Positions 17,070 through 25,796 of a stretch of DNA of 64,000 nt are shown here, piece after piece. This DNA is from Caenispirillum salinarum AK4 (GTDB lineage: Bacteria; Pseudomonadota; Alphaproteobacteria; Rhodospirillales; Rhodospirillaceae). Each line of letters starts with the position of its first letter. The first letter of the stretch is position 1. Position numbers and translations under genes: made by a program. The DNA lies in the NCBI RefSeq assembly GCF_000315795.1, contig NZ_ANHY01000004.1, positions 310,001 to 374,000 of the forward strand. The letters run 5' to 3'. The notes below the pieces were generated by a model. It did no database searches, had not been told where the DNA came from, and worked only from the letters and a program-made list of their open reading frames with translations.

Positions 17070-18116
17070 ATGATCGTACTCGGACTTGAAACAAGCTGCG
17101 ATGAGACGGCCGCCGCCCTTGTCGACGGCGACCGCAACATCCTGGCCGAGGTGGTGCTCTCGCAGTTCGAGGAGCACCGCCCCTACGGCGGCGTCGTGCC
17201 GGAAATCGCCGCGCGCGGGCACCTGGACCACATCGACCGCCTGACGGCGGAGGTGATGAAACGCGCGCGCCTGCCCTTCGACGCCATCGACGGCGTGGCG
17301 GCCACCACGGGGCCGGGACTGATCGGCGGCGTGATCGTCGGCGTGATGACCGCCAAGGCCATCGCCGCCGTGCACCGCAAGCCCTTCCTGGCGGTCAACC
17401 ACCTGGAGGGCCACGCCCTGACTGCGCGGCTGACCGACGACGTGGCCTTCCCCTACCTGCTGCTGCTGGTTTCGGGCGGGCACTGCCAGATTCTGGCGGT
17501 GGAGGGCGTGGGCCGGTACCGGCGGCTCGGCACCACCATCGACGACGCGGCCGGGGAAGCCTTCGACAAGGTGGCGAAGATGCTGGGGCTCGGCTATCCC
17601 GGCGGACCGGCGGTGCAGGCGGCGGCAGAGGCCGGTGATCCGGCGCGCTTCCCCTTCCCGCGCCCCATGAAGGGACGGCCGGGCTGCGATTTTTCCTTCT
17701 CCGGCCTGAAGACGTCGGTGCGCCAGATGGTGGAAAAGCTGCCGCCGGGGCCGTTGGCCGAACAGGACAAGGCGGACCTGGCGGCCGGCTTCCAGGCGGC
17801 GGTGGTGGAGTCCATCGCCGACCGGGTGAAGCGCGCCCTGCGGGAGTTCAGGGGCTCGGCCTTCGTGGTGGCGGGCGGCGTCGCGGCCAACAGCGCGTTG
17901 CGCGCCCGTCTGACCGCGCTGTCCGCCGAGGCCGGCCTGCCCTTCATCGCGCCGCCGCTGCGCCTGTGCACGGACAACGCGGCGATGATCGCCTGGGCGG
18001 GGCTGGAACACTTGCGCCTGGGCCGCACCGACCCGCTGGACACCCGACCCCGCCCGCGCTGGCCGCTCGACCCCGACGCGCCCAAAAGCCGGGGCGCCGG
18101 GGCGGTGAAGGCCTGA
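17070..18116 (+). CDS. tsaD: tRNA N6-adenosine threonylcarbamoyltransferase
   Basis: A 348-residue ASKHA-fold enzyme that transfers threonylcarbamoyl to A37 of ANN-decoding tRNAs with TsaB, TsaE and TsaC. Metal-binding His111 and His115 are in 'NHLEGHA'. The nucleotide-binding motifs '[12 protein letters not shown]', '[11 protein letters not shown]' and '[13 protein letters not shown]' are intact. The C-terminus ends 34 bases before the convergent chemoreceptor stop. Divergence from hemC is a common alphaproteobacterial arrangement. Confidence 0.97.
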   Translation: MIVLGLETSCDETAAALVDGDRNILAEVVLSQFEEHRPYGGVVPEIAARGHLDHIDRLTAEVMKRARLPFDAIDGVAATTGPGLIGGVIVGVMTAKAIAAVHRKPFLAVNHLEGHALTARLTDDVAFPYLLLLVSGGHCQILAVEGVGRYRRLGTTIDDAAGEAFDKVAKMLGLGYPGGPAVQAAAEAGDPARFPFPRPMKGRPGCDFSFSGLKTSVRQMVEKLPPGPLAEQDKADLAAGFQAAVVESIADRVKRALREFRGSAFVVAGGVAANSALRARLTALSAEAGLPFIAPPLRLCTDNAAMIAWAGLEHLRLGRTDPLDTRPRPRWPLDPDAPKSRGAGAVKA

Positions 18117-18150
18117 CCTAATCGCGCGCCGCGCCCACTCGCGCGCCGCG

Positions 18151-19473
18151 CTACGCCACGTCCTTCAGCTTGCCGATGAAGGTGCCGACGCTGTCGGACA
18201 TGGTGCCGGCGTGGTCGGACAGCGTATGGGCGGCGGCGTCGACCTCGCCCACCGCGGTCTCGGCGCCGGCCGCGGCGGTGTCGACGCGGTCCACCACCGT
18301 GTGGACCTCGCGGGCGTGCTGGGTGGCCTGCAGGGCGTTGCGGACGATCTCGTCGGTGGCGGCGCACTGTTCCACCACGGCGCCCGCGATGGCGGTGGAG
18401 ATTTCCGTCAGGTCGGAGATGATGCCGCCGACCTCCTGCATGGCGTCGGCGGACTCGGTCACGGCCGACCGCACGCTGCCGATCAGCCCGCTGATCTCGC
18501 CGGTGGCCTGGCTGGTCTGGTTGGCGAGTACCTTGACCTCGTTGGCGACCACGGCGAAGCCCTTGCCGGCGTCGCCGGCGCGGGCGGCCTCGATGGTGGC
18601 GTTGAGCGCCAGCAGGTTGGTCTGGCTGGCGATGGTCTCGATCAGGCTGATGATCTGGCCGATGTCGTTGGCGGCCGTCTGCAGACGGTCGACCACGGCA
18701 CGGGCGTCGCCCAGCTTGCGGTCGGCGGCCTGGCTGCGGCCGGAGATGTCCTGAACCTGGCGCTCGATCTCGCGGATGGAGGCCGACAGTTCCTCGGCGG
18801 CGGCGGAGACCGCCTCCACGTTCTCGCTGGCCTTTTCGGCGGCAGAGCGGGCGTTGGCGGCCTCGCCGCGGACGGTCTGCGTGGCGTCGGTCATGGTCTT
18901 TGCCGAGGCTCCCAGCTGGGTGGCGGCGGCGGACAGGCCGCCGACAATGCCGCCCACCGTGCCCTGGAAGTCGCTGCTGTGGCCTTCCACGGCGCGGTTG
19001 GTACGGGTCCTTTCGATCTCGAAATAGACTTCCAGGCTCATGGTCAGGTCGAGGAACAGCGCCGCGTGCACGGCCTTCATGGCGCGCACGGCAAGCCTGG
19101 GCTTGCGCTTGTAGAAGGTGATGACGTGTTCCGTCAGCGCATCAAGGAAGAAGCTGTAGCCAGCCAGGTAGAGGCGCGGGGGAATGCCGTACTTGGCGTG
19201 GGCGCCGCCGATGCGCCGGCAGTTGGCCTCGTACTCCGCGGTCCAGCGGCCGGCAAACAGGAGGTCGATCCAGTGGCGGCGCTGGGCGGCCTTCACGTGG
19301 TCCAGCGTCTTGTGATTGCGGAAGGGTTCCGCCATGCCCGGCGTGGCGAGGATGAAGGCGTAGAAGGCGTCGATCACCTCGTCCACATGGGCCGTCAGCA
19401 CCGGGCGGGCGAGTGCGAGGTCGGCAAGGGTTTCGTCGGTGATGCGCAAGGCGGACAGGGTCTGCGGTTCCAT
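18151..19473 (-). CDS. Globin-coupled methyl-accepting chemotaxis protein (HemAT-like)
   Basis: A 440-residue soluble chemoreceptor with no transmembrane segment or HAMP domain. Residues 1-165 form a globin-coupled sensor: the proximal haem ligand is predicted to be His92 in '[20 protein letters not shown]'. Residues about 180-440 are an MCP signalling domain with the conserved hairpin tip '[20 protein letters not shown]'. By analogy with HemAT it should bind oxygen (or another diatomic gas) and drive aerotaxis through CheA/CheW, none of which is in the window. It lacks a C-terminal CheR-docking pentapeptide. It ends convergently with tsaD. Confidence 0.93.
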   Translation of the reverse strand: MEPQTLSALRITDETLADLALARPVLTAHVDEVIDAFYAFILATPGMAEPFRNHKTLDHVKAAQRRHWIDLLFAGRWTAEYEANCRRIGGAHAKYGIPPRLYLAGYSFFLDALTEHVITFYKRKPRLAVRAMKAVHAALFLDLTMSLEVYFEIERTRTNRAVEGHSSDFQGTVGGIVGGLSAAATQLGASAKTMTDATQTVRGEAANARSAAEKASENVEAVSAAAEELSASIREIERQVQDISGRSQAADRKLGDARAVVDRLQTAANDIGQIISLIETIASQTNLLALNATIEAARAGDAGKGFAVVANEVKVLANQTSQATGEISGLIGSVRSAVTESADAMQEVGGIISDLTEISTAIAGAVVEQCAATDEIVRNALQATQHAREVHTVVDRVDTAAAGAETAVGEVDAAAHTLSDHAGTMSDSVGTFIGKLKDVA

Positions 19474-19811
19474 GACTTTTCTCCCCGGGTGGCGTCCTCT
19501 TCATGGGACTGTAGGCACCGGGCCTTTCCTGGAGTGGCCGGCGCCAGCCTATTGAGGACCAACGGAAAGCGCCGGGTAAACGCGAATAGTCAGGGGTGAT
19601 ACACGCCTCGGCTGCTTACATGAATTCATTCTAAGGTACATATACCTTTTCGCGGCGCAGCATGACCTTGCCGGGCTTGTGGATTCCCGCGGTTTTTGGC
19701 GGAACAGAAGGCAAAGACATGACACGAGCAAACGTTTGCGTCCGTTTTCATTCCCAGGCCAAATGGTATACTTTATAACTACCGGGTTCCAAAGGTGAGG
19801 TTGCCACCGGA
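19474..19811. other. AT-richer intergenic region upstream of the chemoreceptor
   Basis: No gene supported in about 340 bases. It is visibly AT-richer than the flanks, especially 19600-19660 and 19740-19780. Two palindromes are present: AAGGTA-CATA-TACCTT (19633-19648) and a LacI-type site at 19728-19741. An 88-codon frame on the minus strand has no protein-like features and no good ribosome-binding site. Confidence 0.5.
19728..19741. promoter_or_regulatory. LacI/PurR-type operator-like palindrome
   Basis: GCAAACGTTTGC is a perfect 12-bp palindrome with a central CpG, extended to GCAAACGTTTGCGT, which equals most of the enterobacterial PurR consensus. LacI/GalR-family regulators use this general pattern (half-sites around a central CG). 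It lies about 260 bases upstream of the chemoreceptor start. No LacI-family gene is in the window. Confidence 0.4.
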
Positions 19812-20699
19812 TCACAGCCGGTCGGCGGCCGGATCGTGCGCCTTGTGGCGCGCCCGCGCGGCGTCGGGGCTGCGCACGGCATAGCAGTAGGCGCAGCCGT
19901 GCGGACAGGTGTCATAGCCTCCGATATCGCGGCTGGCGGCGCAGGCGCAGGTCTTGCGGTGCGGCCGGGCGAGCGCCCTGAGCGGCCGCCCCGCCACGTC
20001 GGACAGGCGGGCGGCGTCGACGCAGGCGGCCTCCCCCACTCCGGCGGCGGAGGGCGCCAGGTCCCGCAGGTGCGGCTGGCCGCACAGCGACAAGGCCAGG
20101 CCGTGGCCTCGCGCCCGGGCGGCAAGCCCCTCCAGCACCGCACGCTTTTCCGCGTCGTCGGGGTCGTGCCATGTGAAGCCGTGGGCGGCGGCGGCGCGGT
20201 CCATGTTGCGGGCGGTCTTGCGATAGACCTGGGCGATGCTGACCACGCATTCATCCGTCGCGCCCGCCAGAGCCCCCGCCAGCCGGTCGAACGTCTCGGC
20301 ATGCCACGCGGGCGGCGTGAGGCTGGTGAACAGCACGGGGTCGTAGCGCCACACCGCCGCCCGCGGCCCGAAGCGCGCGTGCACGGCGTGCAGGGCGTCC
20401 ACGGCCTTTTCCGGTGCGACCACGGCACGGTCGATGGCGCGGGGATAGCCCAGGATGGTGTGGTGGACCAGGAACGGGAAGCCGCGCGCCGCCACCTCGT
20501 CGAGCACCGGCAGGAAGGGGATGACGTTGCGCGTCCAGAACACGAAGCCGTCCACCGCATCCGGCGTCAGCGGAATGGTCGAGACCTGGGCGGCGTTGTA
20601 GGGGTTGGGCACGCGCACGACGCCGTCGTCCAGGCGGCGGCGGAACCAGTCGCCGTAGAAGGCCGGGATGTCGGTGCGGTAGCTCGCGGAGATGATCAC
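19812..20699 (-). CDS. DUF1848 family protein (probable iron-sulphur protein)
   Basis: A 295-residue protein beginning 'VIISASYRTDIPAFYGDWF' (GTG start), the diagnostic N-terminus of DUF1848. Near the C-terminus a cysteine-rich stretch, 'CACAASRDIGGYDTCPHGCA' then 'YCYA', resembles the cluster-binding motif of radical-SAM enzymes but sits at the wrong end of the chain. No reaction is established. The start overlaps the stop of the upstream 133-residue gene by four bases (GTGA), so the two are co-translated. Confidence 0.85.
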   Translation of the reverse strand: MIISASYRTDIPAFYGDWFRRRLDDGVVRVPNPYNAAQVSTIPLTPDAVDGFVFWTRNVIPFLPVLDEVAARGFPFLVHHTILGYPRAIDRAVVAPEKAVDALHAVHARFGPRAAVWRYDPVLFTSLTPPAWHAETFDRLAGALAGATDECVVSIAQVYRKTARNMDRAAAAHGFTWHDPDDAEKRAVLEGLAARARGHGLALSLCGQPHLRDLAPSAAGVGEAACVDAARLSDVAGRPLRALARPHRKTCACAASRDIGGYDTCPHGCAYCYAVRSPDAARARHKAHDPAADRL

Positions 20700-21097
20700 C
20701 GGTCGCGGGCAAGGCCCTTGAGGCTGAGAAGATCGGCGCCGACCGCCTGCTTGATGGCCTCCAGCGCCCGTTCCAGTTCCTCCGCCCGGTCGCGCAGGTC
20801 CTTCAGTTCGTCCAGTTCCTGACGGCTGGGCGGATTGCGGCTCTGGGCCATGGCGAGCGCCACGCCGATGTGCTTGGCGCGGTAGTGGCTGATCTGGCGG
20901 GCGATGTCCACCAGCTCGCGCGGGTCGATCTCGCCCACGTAGCGGCGGTAGACGGGGCGCGCCTCGTCGGCCAGGACGCTGTCCATGTGGCGCAGGAACT
21001 GGGACGCCGTGACGTAACCGCTGTCCAGCAGCGCCTCGAGCGCCGGCGCCACCGGCCGGCGGCCGGCGCGGGTGTCGCGGATGTCCTCGTCGTCCAT
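20696..21097 (-). CDS. Hypothetical helical protein coupled to DUF1848
   Basis: A 133-residue soluble protein, not recognised. It begins 'MDDEDIRDTRAGRRPVAP' and is mostly alpha-helical; residues about 85-120 ('QELDELKDLRDRAEELERAL') form a short coiled coil. The ATG at 21097 is preferred because the frame upstream (to 21292) is Arg/Cys-rich and overlaps the promoter region of the divergent bactofilin gene; the ribosome-binding site is modest. The four-base overlap with the DUF1848 gene suggests a functional pair. Confidence 0.65.
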   Translation of the reverse strand: MDDEDIRDTRAGRRPVAPALEALLDSGYVTASQFLRHMDSVLADEARPVYRRYVGEIDPRELVDIARQISHYRAKHIGVALAMAQSRNPPSRQELDELKDLRDRAEELERALEAIKQAVGADLLSLKGLARDR

Positions 21098-21314
21098 GCC
21101 TGCCCTTTGCCCTTGCGTGAGGGTCCAGTATGGCCGCTTGGGCGGGCTTGCGCAACGGCGCCGCCGGAGGCTTCTACATTCATCGAAAAAGCAAAGGATT
21201 CTGCCGAGTCGCGCCGAACTTTCGGCGGCATATTGCCCCATCCTTGTCACAGAATCGGCGGGCTGGGACAGGTAGTCTGGTGCGGCTTTCAATCCATGGC
21301 AGGAGGCTTTGGCA

Positions 21315-22061
21315 ATGCGGTCGTTGATTCGCAGGGATCATCACTCCAACACCGGCTCGCAGTCCGGCGCCGAGGAGCCGCGGTCGTCGTCCGCGTCCCC
21401 GGCCCAGCCGGCGGGGTCGGGCACCAACCCCTATCCGCCGCGCCCCGGCGGCCCCACGGTCGGCGGAAAGCCGGTCGAAGGATCGGCCCGCCCGTCGTGG
21501 CTGCAGCCCGAGGGCGGCGCGGACCCGTCGTCCCCCTCTCCGGCCGAGCCGGCCGCCGGTGAACAGGCCCAGCCGGCGGCGGCCACCCCCGCCGCGCCCC
21601 CGGCGGAGGACCGGCGCTCGACGGAAAACACCCTCATCGTCGGACCCAATATAAAGCTGAAGGGCGAGATCGCGGCCTGCGACACGCTGGTCGTGGAAGG
21701 CACCATCGAAGCCGAGATGGACAGCCACCACATCGCCATCGCCAAGGGCGGCGTGTTCAGCGGCAAGGTAACGGTGGACACCGCCGAAGTCGCCGGCTCG
21801 TTCGACGGCAACCTGACGGTGCGCGACCGCCTGCTGGTGCGCAGCACGGGCCGCATCTCGGGCACCGTGCGCTATGGCGCGCTGGAGGTGGAGAACGGCG
21901 GCCGCCTGGCCGGCACGCTGGATCTGCTGGAGGACGGCGACCGCAAGGCGTCCGGCACCGCCGGCCCGTCGTCGGCGGCGGTCTCGCCGCTCAAGACCTC
22001 TGAGCCCAAGGCCAAGCCCGACGACAAGGAAAGCACGCCCCCCGCCGCCACCGGGACCTGA
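21315..22061 (+). CDS. Bactofilin (polymer-forming cytoskeletal protein)
   Basis: A 248-residue protein with a disordered Pro/Ala/Ser-rich N-terminus (about 1-100), a central bactofilin beta-helix (about 105-195: 'NTLIVGPNIKLKGEI', 'CDTLVVEGTIEAEM', 'GGVFSGKVTVDTAEVAG', 'LLVRSTGRISGTVRYG') and a charged tail. Bactofilins polymerise without nucleotide at the membrane and place cell-wall enzymes or polar structures. The ATG at 21315 has a perfect AGGAGG eight bases upstream; a TTG two codons earlier is less likely. A terminator follows at 22092. Confidence 0.93.
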   Translation: MRSLIRRDHHSNTGSQSGAEEPRSSSASPAQPAGSGTNPYPPRPGGPTVGGKPVEGSARPSWLQPEGGADPSSPSPAEPAAGEQAQPAAATPAAPPAEDRRSTENTLIVGPNIKLKGEIAACDTLVVEGTIEAEMDSHHIAIAKGGVFSGKVTVDTAEVAGSFDGNLTVRDRLLVRSTGRISGTVRYGALEVENGGRLAGTLDLLEDGDRKASGTAGPSSAAVSPLKTSEPKAKPDDKESTPPAATGT

Positions 22062-22091
22062 TCCGGCGGCGCAAGACCGAGGCGAGAGAGG

Positions 22092-22124
22092 AGAGCGGAT
22101 GCCGGTGCGGTGTCCGCTCTTTCC
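22092..22124 (+). terminator. Rho-independent terminator of the bactofilin gene
   Basis: Stem AGAGCGGA (22092-22099) with TCCGCTCT (22113-22120), followed by TTCCTTTTGT. It lies 31 bases after the bactofilin stop. Confidence 0.7.
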
Positions 22125-22193
22125 TTTTGTGTGGCGGCGCCGCCGATGATTTTTGCAGGGGCGGCCGCTGGCGGGCGCGGATGCCGGCCAAAG

Positions 22194-22229
22194 AAAAAGC
22201 CCGGCCGCCGCGTCGGGGGCCGGGCTTTT
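22194..22229 (-). terminator. Terminator of secB, probably bidirectional
   Basis: Stem AAAAGCCCGGC / GCCGGGCTTTT, 11 bp with its own A and T flanks, so it can end transcripts from either side. It lies 28 bases after the secB stop. Confidence 0.85.
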
Positions 22230-22256
22230 CACGTCTGGCGGTGCGCCGGAGGTCGA

Positions 22257-22796
22257 TCAGGCGGTCTGGTTGCCGTCGTCGCCCTCGGTCTTCTCGCCCT
22301 GCGCGCCCTCGCCTTCCTGCTGGGCCTTGGCGGCGGCGATGCGCTCGCGGTAGAGCTGCACGAAGTCGATGGGCTGCAGCATCAGCGGCGGGAAGCCGCC
22401 GTCGCGCGTCACCTCGGAAATCAGGTTGCGGGCGAACGGGAACATCAGGCGCGGGGCCTCGATCAGCAGCATGGGCTGGACGTGTTCCTTCGGCGCCGTG
22501 CACTGGACGACGGCGCCGTAGACCAGTTCCATCACGAAGCCCGGCTTGCCCTCGACGGTGGCCTTGATGTCGAAGTGGGTGGTCACCTCGAAGTGGTTGC
22601 CGCCCAGGTGGCGGGCCTGCACGTCGACGCTGATGGGAATCTCCGGCGCCTTCTTCATCTCGCTGAAGATCTGCGGCGCGCCCGGCACCTCGAAGGACAG
22701 GTCCTTGATGTACTGCCCGGCGATGGACAGGCCCGGACGCTGTTCCTGCTGCTGCTGGTCGCCGGCCGCGCCGGCGGCGCCATTTTCCTCTGCCAT
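22257..22796 (-). CDS. secB: Protein-export chaperone SecB
   Basis: A 179-residue tetrameric chaperone that holds secretory precursors unfolded and passes them to SecA. Core motifs are present: 'QYIKDLSFEVPGAP', 'FEVTTHFDIKA' and 'LMFPFARNLISEVTRDGGFP'. Both ends are extended by Gln/Glu/Gly-rich flexible tails. It stands just before fxsA on the same strand, and the Tim44-like and mltA genes diverge from this pair, a gene neighbourhood common in Alphaproteobacteria. Confidence 0.96.
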   Translation of the reverse strand: MAEENGAAGAAGDQQQQEQRPGLSIAGQYIKDLSFEVPGAPQIFSEMKKAPEIPISVDVQARHLGGNHFEVTTHFDIKATVEGKPGFVMELVYGAVVQCTAPKEHVQPMLLIEAPRLMFPFARNLISEVTRDGGFPPLMLQPIDFVQLYRERIAAAKAQQEGEGAQGEKTEGDDGNQTA

Positions 22797-22879
22797 GAAA
22801 CTCGGTCTCCCTGAGGTCGATGTGTTGCCGAAGGCCTAGCACGCCCGCACCCCACAGGCAACGGGGTAGGCCGGCACCG

Positions 22880-23482
22880 TCAGGAGCGGGGCGGACCGGG
22901 GCGCGGCGGCATGTCCTCGGGCGGCGGCGCGTCGTCGCGGTCGCCGTCGCGGTGGCCCACTTCGCCCTCGGGCCGGCCGGGGGTGACATCGCGGTAGTCG
23001 CCGTCTATCTCCGCCCCGCTGCCCGGCGTGCCCGGCCCGTCGGCACCGAAGGCCCCGCCGCCGGACTGGCGGTGGTGGTGGTGGCCCGAGGCGTCGGTAT
23101 AGGTGGCGCTGTAGTGCATCTTGCCCCGCTTGACCAGCGCCGGGACGATCGTCCGGCGCAGGGCGTCGCGGAATGGCGGCAGGAACAGCAGCAGTCCCGT
23201 CGCGTCGGTGACGAACCCCGGGGTGAGCAGCAGCGCCCCTGCAAACAACAGGCAGGCGCCGTCGAACACCTCGCGCAGGGGCATCTCGCCCCGGTTCAGG
23301 CTGTCCTGGGCGCGGCGCATGACGGCCAGGCCCTGCTGTTTCAGCAGCGCCGTGCCCGCCACGGCGGTCAGGATGACGATGCCCAGCGTCGGCCACAGGC
23401 CGATCAGCCCGCCGACCTGGATGAAGACGCCGATCTCGATGACGGGAACGGCGATGAAAAGCACCAGAAGAATGAGTGGCAT
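22880..23482 (-). CDS. fxsA: FxsA family membrane protein
   Basis: A 200-residue inner-membrane protein. The N-terminal 125 residues match FxsA ('VIEIGVFIQVGGLIG', 'GTALLKQQGLAVMRRAQD', 'LLLTPGFVTDATGLLLFLPP') with three to four transmembrane helices. The C-terminal 75 residues are a His/Gly/Asp/Pro-rich disordered tail, including a His run ('GHHHHRQ'). FxsA of E. coli (a suppressor of F exclusion of phage T7) has no known biochemical activity. It is upstream of secB and divergent from the Tim44-like gene. Confidence 0.9.
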   Translation of the reverse strand: MPLILLVLFIAVPVIEIGVFIQVGGLIGLWPTLGIVILTAVAGTALLKQQGLAVMRRAQDSLNRGEMPLREVFDGACLLFAGALLLTPGFVTDATGLLLFLPPFRDALRRTIVPALVKRGKMHYSATYTDASGHHHHRQSGGGAFGADGPGTPGSGAEIDGDYRDVTPGRPEGEVGHRDGDRDDAPPPEDMPPRPGPPRS

Positions 23483-23643
23483 GCTTGCCCTGCGTCCCTT
23501 CGCGGCTTATGTACGGAGGGACCGCTTGCCCCGCCGCAAACATCGGACTGTCGCGGACGACTTTGCTTTGTTATCCCGGCCCGTCCCATGTAGCGTAGGG
23601 AAGCACTTGGGTCCAGCCCCGACGATGGAGCGGCAACGGACAT

Positions 23644-24351
23644 ATGAGCCAGGGTATTCAGTTCGTCGACATCATTTTCCTCGCGCTCGTCGCGGGATTC
23701 CTCATTCTGCGCCTGCGCAGCGTGCTCGGCCGCCGCACCGGCGACGAGGAGTCACGCCGTCGCCGCGCCGAAGAACGCATGGGCATGAGCCGGCGCGAAT
23801 CGCCCGCCGAGGAACGCGGCAACGTCATAGAACTGCCCGGCCGCGGCCAGCAGGCGCCCGAGCCCGAGGAGCTGGACCTGGGGTCCTATGAAGGGACACC
23901 GCAGGAGGATGGCATCCGCGCCATCCACGCCCGCGATCCGTCGTTCGAGCCCAACGGCTTCCTGCGCGGCGCCCGTGCCGCCTTCGAAATGATCGTCGAG
24001 GCCTACGCCAAGGGCGACAAGGAGACGCTGCAGCCGCTGCTGGCCGACGAGGTCTATCAGGGCTTCGCCGGGGCCATCGACCAGCGCGCCGCCGCCGGCG
24101 AGACCATGGAAACGCGCATCCTCGGCATCACCAAGCTGGAGATCCGCGAGGCTGCCATGCGCGGCGACGACGCGATGGTGACCGTGCTGTTCCAGTCCGA
24201 GCAGCTGAACATGGTGCTGGACGCCGACGGCAACGTGATCGAGGGCGACGAAAAGCACCCGACGGACGTGACCGACGTGTGGACGTTCGCCCGCGACGTC
24301 ACCAGCCGCGATCCCAACTGGAAGCTGGTCGCCACCACCGCGCCGGAGTGA
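23644..24351 (+). CDS. Tim44/TimA-like domain protein
   Basis: A 235-residue protein with one N-terminal transmembrane helix ('FVDIIFLALVAGFLILRL', residues 7-24), a charged linker, and a C-terminal Tim44 domain of about 145 residues ('FLRGARAAFEMIVEAYAKGD', 'LRDPNWKL'-like ending 'SRDPNWKLVAT'). Mitochondrial Tim44 tethers the import motor; bacterial homologues are inner-membrane proteins whose role is less clear, sometimes linked to respiratory complexes or envelope proteins. It shares a divergent promoter region with fxsA and is followed by mltA on the same strand. Confidence 0.9.
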   Translation: MSQGIQFVDIIFLALVAGFLILRLRSVLGRRTGDEESRRRRAEERMGMSRRESPAEERGNVIELPGRGQQAPEPEELDLGSYEGTPQEDGIRAIHARDPSFEPNGFLRGARAAFEMIVEAYAKGDKETLQPLLADEVYQGFAGAIDQRAAAGETMETRILGITKLEIREAAMRGDDAMVTVLFQSEQLNMVLDADGNVIEGDEKHPTDVTDVWTFARDVTSRDPNWKLVATTAPE

Positions 24352-24448
24352 TCCGGCCGGCGGCACGGCAAGCCTGTGCCGCCCCACCCTTCTTCCTTCA
24401 TCGGCCGCGGCCCTGGCCGCGGCCGTTCGCTTGAGCGGATTCCCCAGA

Positions 24449-25714
24449 ATGCGTCATCCCGCCGCCGCCCCGTCCCTCCGGCTGCCCACCGCCGTCCGGC
24501 GGGTGGCGGCCGTTGCCGGCCTCGCCGCCGCCCTCGCCGCCTGCGGCGAACGCCCGGCTCCCGAACCGACCGCCGAGGGCCCGCCGACGGCGGTGCTGAC
24601 GCGGGTCTCCTTCGACGCCCTGCCCGGCTTCGGCGCCGACCCGGTGGCCGAGGCGCTGCCGGCCCTGGACCGCAGTTGCGAGCGCATGGCCGGGCGCAAT
24701 GCCTGGCCCGACAGCGCGCCCTCGGGCCTTGCCGAGCCGTCGAGGGGCCTGTGGCCGGGTGCCGATGCCTGGCGCGAGGCCTGCGCCGCCCTGCTGGCCG
24801 TGCCCGAGGGCGACGACGCGGCCCTGCGCCGGGTGCTGACGGAGGAATTCGCGCCCTACGCCGTCGCCGATCCCGCCAAGGAGGAAGACGACGGCGGCCC
24901 GGCCACGCCCGGCACCTTCACGGGTTATTACGAAGCCGAACTGAAGGCGGCGCGGGAGCGCGGCGGTGCTTACCAGACGCCGGTCTACGGCGTGCCCCAG
25001 GATCTGGTGACCATCAATCCGGCGGCGTTCGACGACAGCCTGCCGTCGACGCGCCTGGTGGGCCGGGTGGAGGACGGCCGGCTGGTGCGCTACTGGACCC
25101 GCGCCGAGATCGAAACCGGCGCGCTGGAAGGCCGGGCGCCGGTGCTGCTGTGGGCGGAAAACCCTGTCGACCTGCACGTCCTGCATATCCAGGGCTCGGG
25201 CCGCGTCGCCCTGCCCGACGGCTCGACCACGCGCATCGGCTATGCCGGCAACAACGGCTGGGGTTTCGTCGGCATCGGCCGGGTGATGCTCGACCGCGGA
25301 CTGGTGGAGCCGGGCAAGGCCTCCATGCAGGACATCCGCGCCTGGCTGAAGGCCAATCCCGACCAGGCGGATTCGGTGATGCAGGCCAACCCGCGCTACA
25401 TCTTCTTCCGCGAGATCACCGGCGCCGGCCCCATCGGCGCCCAGGGCGTGCCGCTGACCCCGCGCCGGTCGATGGCCGTGGACCCGCGCTTCATCGCCTA
25501 TGGCACGCCGCTGTGGCTGGACACGGTCGACCCCGACGGCCGCCCGCTGCAACGCCTCATGGTCGCCCAGGACACCGGCTCGGCCATCAGGGGCCAGGTG
25601 CGCGGCGACTTTTTCTGGGGCACCGGCGAGGCCGCGCTGGAGCACGCCGGCCGCATGAAGAGTACCGGACGGTACTACGTGCTGCTGCCCAAGGCGACGG
25701 GAACGGGGGCGTAG
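24449..25714 (+). CDS. mltA: Membrane-bound lytic murein transglycosylase A
   Basis: A 421-residue lipoprotein that cleaves peptidoglycan glycan strands to give 1,6-anhydro ends. The lipobox is at Cys32 ('AAALAACGE'). The MltA domain ('GTFTGYYEAELKAA', 'PVDLHVLHIQGSGRV', 'YAGNNGWGFVGIGR') is followed by a 3D domain carrying the catalytic aspartate in 'VAQDTGSAIRGQVRGDFFWG'. I chose the ATG at 24449; a TTG at 24431 is in frame. The organisation Tim44-mltA is conserved in related genomes. Confidence 0.95.
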   Translation: MRHPAAAPSLRLPTAVRRVAAVAGLAAALAACGERPAPEPTAEGPPTAVLTRVSFDALPGFGADPVAEALPALDRSCERMAGRNAWPDSAPSGLAEPSRGLWPGADAWREACAALLAVPEGDDAALRRVLTEEFAPYAVADPAKEEDDGGPATPGTFTGYYEAELKAARERGGAYQTPVYGVPQDLVTINPAAFDDSLPSTRLVGRVEDGRLVRYWTRAEIETGALEGRAPVLLWAENPVDLHVLHIQGSGRVALPDGSTTRIGYAGNNGWGFVGIGRVMLDRGLVEPGKASMQDIRAWLKANPDQADSVMQANPRYIFFREITGAGPIGAQGVPLTPRRSMAVDPRFIAYGTPLWLDTVDPDGRPLQRLMVAQDTGSAIRGQVRGDFFWGTGEAALEHAGRMKSTGRYYVLLPKATGTGA

Positions 25715-25736
25715 GAGCGCGGCGCCGACCGGAAGC

Positions 25737-25757
25737 GCGAGGAGCCGCGCCCCTCGC
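25737..25757. terminator. Hairpin between convergent mltA and hydrolase genes
   Basis: GCGAGG / CCTCGC with a nine-base GC loop; no T run. The arms resemble the GCGAGGG / CCCTCGC palindromic module found at 30.9 and 61.5-62.4 kb, so this may be a decayed member. Confidence 0.35.
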
Positions 25758-25796
25758 AAGAGTCCCATTACGCGCCAGCGCAAGGCCTCCCGCCCG

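Noticed and set aside
19549-19815. An 88-codon minus-strand frame in the AT-rich gap
   Set aside because: No ribosome-binding site, no protein-like composition, and it overlaps palindromes that look regulatory.
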